DNA of 64,000 bases, taken from NCBI RefSeq assembly GCF_022557175.1, contig NZ_CP092915.1:620001-684000 (forward strand). The letters run 5' to 3'. The notes beneath the pieces were generated by a model. The model was not told the origin of the DNA and did not search any database. It was given only the letters and a program-made list of their open reading frames with translations. The DNA is from Mycolicibacterium sp. YH-1 (lineage in GTDB: Bacteria; Actinomycetota; Actinomycetes; Mycobacteriales; Mycobacteriaceae). This document shows positions 61,473-64,000 of the stretch, in pieces. Every line of letters starts with the position of its first letter. The first letter of the stretch is position 1. Both the position numbers and the translations under genes were made by a program.

Positions 61473-62386
61473 TCTCCGGTGCGCCGCAGTTCGAGGTCGA
61501 GGTCGAAGGTGGAGTCACAGCCGCCTGTCACGACCTGATGCGCACGGCCGGTCAGCACCGGCAGCGGATCCACCGGTGGTTGAGGTAGGTCGAATCTGCT
61601 GGTCGTGACGTAGCGGGACGTGCTCGTGCCCGGGCAGTCGGCAGGCAGCGGCGGTGTGGATTCGGTCCACCGATCATCGGCGAAGGTCAGGGCGAGCACC
61701 GCGTCGTTATCGCCCCGAAGCAGCGTCTGGCAGCGTTCACCCGTTCGGAGGCAATGGGTTTCGCCGCGATAGTTCTCGATCGGGAACGTCGTGCCGGTGG
61801 GCCGGTGGGTCTGTGAGTAGGTGTAGCTGCCGCGCAACGCCGTCGCGGGAGACGGTGCCCGGGGCGGCACGGTGTTCGGGTCTGCGAGTCGGATCCGCGG
61901 GTTGACGTCGGCCACCCGGGTGAGTTCGAGTGTGCGCTGACCGGTGCACGCGCCCACGGCGGCAGCCTCCTCGTATGTCCCGGTCAGTGTGCCGTCGGGT
62001 TTCGGTTCGAGGGAGATGACGGTCCACACCGCCGTGTCGAGCGGTTCACCGGTCGCCTGGGGAGTGCACTGGCCGGGGTCCTCCGCGACGGCCGTCCACC
62101 GACCGTCGAGGAAGTCGAAGACCTTGGTGCGGAACGGAACACCGTCGGTTCGGTTGGGGTCGACGATGGACACCGTCGCCACGCAGTGGTAGTCGTCGCA
62201 CACCGAGCGCGCCATCCACGTGTCCGCGCCGGCGCCAGGTACCTGAGTCACGCTGTAGGTGCCGTCGAAGGTCGGCGTGGGATGCGCGTCGCCGGTGGCC
62301 GTGTCGATGCCGGTCTGGGAGGCCTGAGACGAACATCCGGTGATGAGTAGTGCGGCCGCCGCGGCGCCGAGGATGCGGCGTCTCAC
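61469..62386 (-). CDS. Lipoprotein, member 1 of a tandem paralogous pair
   Basis: A 305-residue lipoprotein with signal peptide and lipobox LITGC. The body contains two similar units. Each starts G[TS]Y (FDGTYSVTQV; LRGSYTYSQTH), contains paired Cys, and has a DGRW or DDRW turn before a further Cys. It closely resembles the next gene in layout (PKPDGTLTGTY against PKPDGTLVGTY; THCLRTGERC against TQCLRTGEGC). Function unknown. GTG 62386 overlaps the upstream paralogue's stop by 4 nt. Confidence 0.82.
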   Translation of the reverse strand: MRRRILGAAAAALLITGCSSQASQTGIDTATGDAHPTPTFDGTYSVTQVPGAGADTWMARSVCDDYHCVATVSIVDPNRTDGVPFRTKVFDFLDGRWTAVAEDPGQCTPQATGEPLDTAVWTVISLEPKPDGTLTGTYEEAAAVGACTGQRTLELTRVADVNPRIRLADPNTVPPRAPSPATALRGSYTYSQTHRPTGTTFPIENYRGETHCLRTGERCQTLLRGDNDAVLALTFADDRWTESTPPLPADCPGTSTSRYVTTSRFDLPQPPVDPLPVLTGRAHQVVTGGCDSTFDLDLELRRTGD

Positions 62387-63342
62387 GGTGCTCGTCCCGT
62401 GCCGTCCCCGACGCGGTCGAGGGTGACGTCAAGAGTCAGCGATCCGGGACAGGTCCCGGTCTGCGTGGTGCGTTGGGTGCCCGTCAGTTTGGGGATGGGG
62501 TCGGAGACTGGCTGGGGGAGCGCGAACTGTCCGGTGAGCGTCGATCTCGCGGCGCCACCGTCGGGACAAGTGGCGTCGAGGGGAGCGCTCGTCGAGGTCC
62601 ACTGTCCCTCCGCGAATGTCATGACCAGGATGGCCTTCGAGTCGGGGTCGACGAGATAGGTCAGACACCCCTCGCCGGTGCGCAGGCATTGTGTGTTGCC
62701 GGAGTAGGTGGTCGGCGGATAGACCTGGCCGGAGCGGGGGTTGGTCTGCACCTGCCGGTACTCGCCCCACAGGGCGGCGGCGGGGGACGACTGGCGGGCG
62801 GGTTGCGTCGCGGGGTCGGCGACCTCGACGGCGGGATCGCCGTCGCCCGCGCGCGACAGGGTGACGGTCTGCGTTGAGTTGTGGCACGCGCCGCCGACCG
62901 ACGACCGGTTGGTGTACGTGCCGACCAGAGTCCCGTCGGGTTTGGGCGCCAGCACGTAGGTCTGCCAGCCCTGCACGGTGATCGACTCACCGTTGGAGTT
63001 GACACATTCCGACGGCACCTCGTCCACCGATACCCAGTGACCGCCAACGAAGTCGAGAACCATGCTCGGCGGACGAGGGGCACTCGACGCGGCGGGCGCG
63101 ACCTCCGTGGCGGCGGCGACGCATGCGGTGTCCCGGCACGTCGAGCGGGCCACCCAGGTGACGGTGGCGGCGCTGTCGGGAATCACGTTGCCGCCCAGTG
63201 TGGTGCTGGGGCCGAACGCGGCGCTGAAGGTGCCGTTCAGCTCCGCTGCCGTGTCAACGCCGGGAGTCTCCGAGGAGCAGGCCGCCGATATGCAGGTGAG
63301 GACGGCGACGGCTGCGGAGAGCGCCACGCCCGGCCGGTTCAC
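62383..63342 (-). CDS. Lipoprotein, member 2 of a tandem paralogous pair
   Basis: A 319-residue paralogue of the preceding entry. The lipobox is ISAAC. The same two-unit plan is visible: LNGTFSAAF, STCRDTACVAAA and GGHWVSVDEVPSEC in the first half; LWGEYRQVQ, TQCLRTGEGC and EGQWTSTSAPLDATC in the second. Its start overlaps the alpha/beta hydrolase stop by 4 nt, so hydrolase and both lipoproteins are one transcript. Function unknown. Confidence 0.82.
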   Translation of the reverse strand: MNRPGVALSAAVAVLTCISAACSSETPGVDTAAELNGTFSAAFGPSTTLGGNVIPDSAATVTWVARSTCRDTACVAAATEVAPAASSAPRPPSMVLDFVGGHWVSVDEVPSECVNSNGESITVQGWQTYVLAPKPDGTLVGTYTNRSSVGGACHNSTQTVTLSRAGDGDPAVEVADPATQPARQSSPAAALWGEYRQVQTNPRSGQVYPPTTYSGNTQCLRTGEGCLTYLVDPDSKAILVMTFAEGQWTSTSAPLDATCPDGGAARSTLTGQFALPQPVSDPIPKLTGTQRTTQTGTCPGSLTLDVTLDRVGDGTGRAP

Positions 63343-64000
63343 GACCGGGTGTGCGCGATGACGAAGTCCGCGACCACCGCCGCGACTTCACGGTGGTTGA
63401 CGTCATTGAGGATGTCGTGGTGGCCGCCGGGGGATTCCACCAGTTCGAGCCGTTCGATCTGCTCGGCGTATGCGCGCACCGCGCCGATATCGGCGATCAG
63501 GTCGGACTCGCCGTGCACGGCCAGCGTCGGTATCGCCAGCGACGGTAGATCGGCACCGAATCTGTCCCACGCTCTGTCCAGCTCCCGGGTAAGGATGGCC
63601 CCGTTGGCGTCGACGAACGCCAACGGGTCATTCTCCAGCGAGTCCAGGTAGAAGGGATCTGCCGATAGCCAGCTGGGATCGAGGTCGAATGAACTGTCGG
63701 CGTCCAGCATCTCGGCGATCGGGATCAGTGGGGCACCCGATATGACGGCGGCCCGGTACCGGTCGGGATTCTCGAGCACCCGGAAGAGCGTGACGATGGA
63801 GCCGAACGAGTGGCCCGCGGCTACCAAGGGCAACCCCGGGCTGGTCCGCTCGGCCAGCTGCGTCAGCTCCTCGGCGAGCGCCGAGGACGCCTCGATGGAG
63901 CCGAAGTCGCCGCGCGTTCCCGGTGACAGCCCGTGTCCGAGCTGGTCGACGGCCCACACGTCGATTCCCTTGGCGTTCAGCGCGAATGCGTAGCGGTGGT
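63339..64000 (-). CDS. Alpha/beta hydrolase (monoacylglycerol lipase-like), 5' end cut by window
   Basis: Only the C-terminal ~219 residues are present; the frame stays open to the right edge (RYAFALNAKGIDVWAVDQ). Conserved parts are DQLGHGLSPGTRGDF, the nucleophile elbow AAGHSFGSIV, the acid in VHGESDLIADIGAV and His in SPGGHHDILND. This matches the serine aminopeptidase S33 / monoacylglycerol lipase group. It is the first visible gene of the reverse operon with the two lipoproteins. Confidence 0.82.
   Translation of the reverse strand, partial: HRYAFALNAKGIDVWAVDQLGHGLSPGTRGDFGSIEASSALAEELTQLAERTSPGLPLVAAGHSFGSIVTLFRVLENPDRYRAAVISGAPLIPIAEMLDADSSFDLDPSWLSADPFYLDSLENDPLAFVDANGAILTRELDRAWDRFGADLPSLAIPTLAVHGESDLIADIGAVRAYAEQIERLELVESPGGHHDILNDVNHREVAAVVADFVIAHTRS

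Overview
The window is GC-rich chromosome from a fast-growing-type Mycobacterium (Mycolicibacterium). The gene order is mycobacterial: tilS-hpt, ftsH-fol-pan-lysS-lsr2-clpC1, lpqF-mhuD, disA-radA-lpqE-carD and kstR-fadE34-kshB-hsaADCB, in the same blocks as the M. tuberculosis Rv3567c-Rv3628 region as I remember it. The ESX/PE/PPE and espACD insertions of M. tuberculosis are absent. No phage, insertion sequence, CRISPR array, tRNA or rRNA was seen. Species was not determined, and comparisons with named orthologues are from memory, not from a search.

1-9.5 kb: a partial OHCU decarboxylase (urate catabolism), inorganic pyrophosphatase (ppa), and a forward cluster dacB / HEVTH-type zincin / tilS / hpt. 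A molybdopterin oxidoreductase follows; its end lies in a three-unit 35-bp tandem repeat. Reverse-strand lpqG and the epoxide hydrolase ephA come next.

9.5-24.5 kb: a long forward array. ftsH leads into folate synthesis (folE-folP-folB-folK), two membrane proteins, a DUF2520 protein, pantothenate/CoA genes (panC-panD-coaX), then lysS, lsr2 and clpC1. Many junctions overlap by 1-4 nt. panC has no ATG/GTG/TTG at its conserved N-terminus and appears to start at CTG. clpC1 is closed by a strong intrinsic terminator.

24.5-32.9 kb: a cobalamin riboswitch heads cbtB-cbtA and a histidine phosphatase. Then come lpqF, mhuD, an alpha/beta hydrolase, a GlxA-type AraC regulator, a LipJ-like hydrolase/adenylyl cyclase fusion, mutY and a beta-carbonic anhydrase.

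33-40.7 kb: an anchored secreted protein, disA (c-di-AMP synthase), radA, lpqE, carD, ispF, cysS and rlmB. ispD, normally between carD and ispF in mycobacteria, is missing; the gap is 14 nt.

40.7-51.2 kb: an ArsB-like permease, an MBL-fold protein, solo PxpA, BluB, a mercaptopyruvate sulfurtransferase, a Zur-type zinc importer (znuA-znuC-znuB, with a His-rich repeat in ZnuA), a LacI-family regulator, and the NO-response pair nsrR-hmp with its operator.

51.2-64 kb: an aminoglycoside-phosphotransferase-fold protein, otsB and the cholesterol catabolic locus. Three KstR boxes (TnnAACnnGTTnnA type) lie in the kstR/fadE34 and kshB/hsaA divergent promoters. The hsaA-hsaD-hsaC-hsaB operon is followed, convergently, by two paralogous lipoproteins and a partial alpha/beta hydrolase instead of the nat gene expected there.

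Several genes (lysS, cysS, radA, the DisA neighbour, the GlxA regulator, znuA) have a TAnnnT hexamer 6-8 nt before the start codon, the arrangement of mycobacterial leaderless mRNAs.
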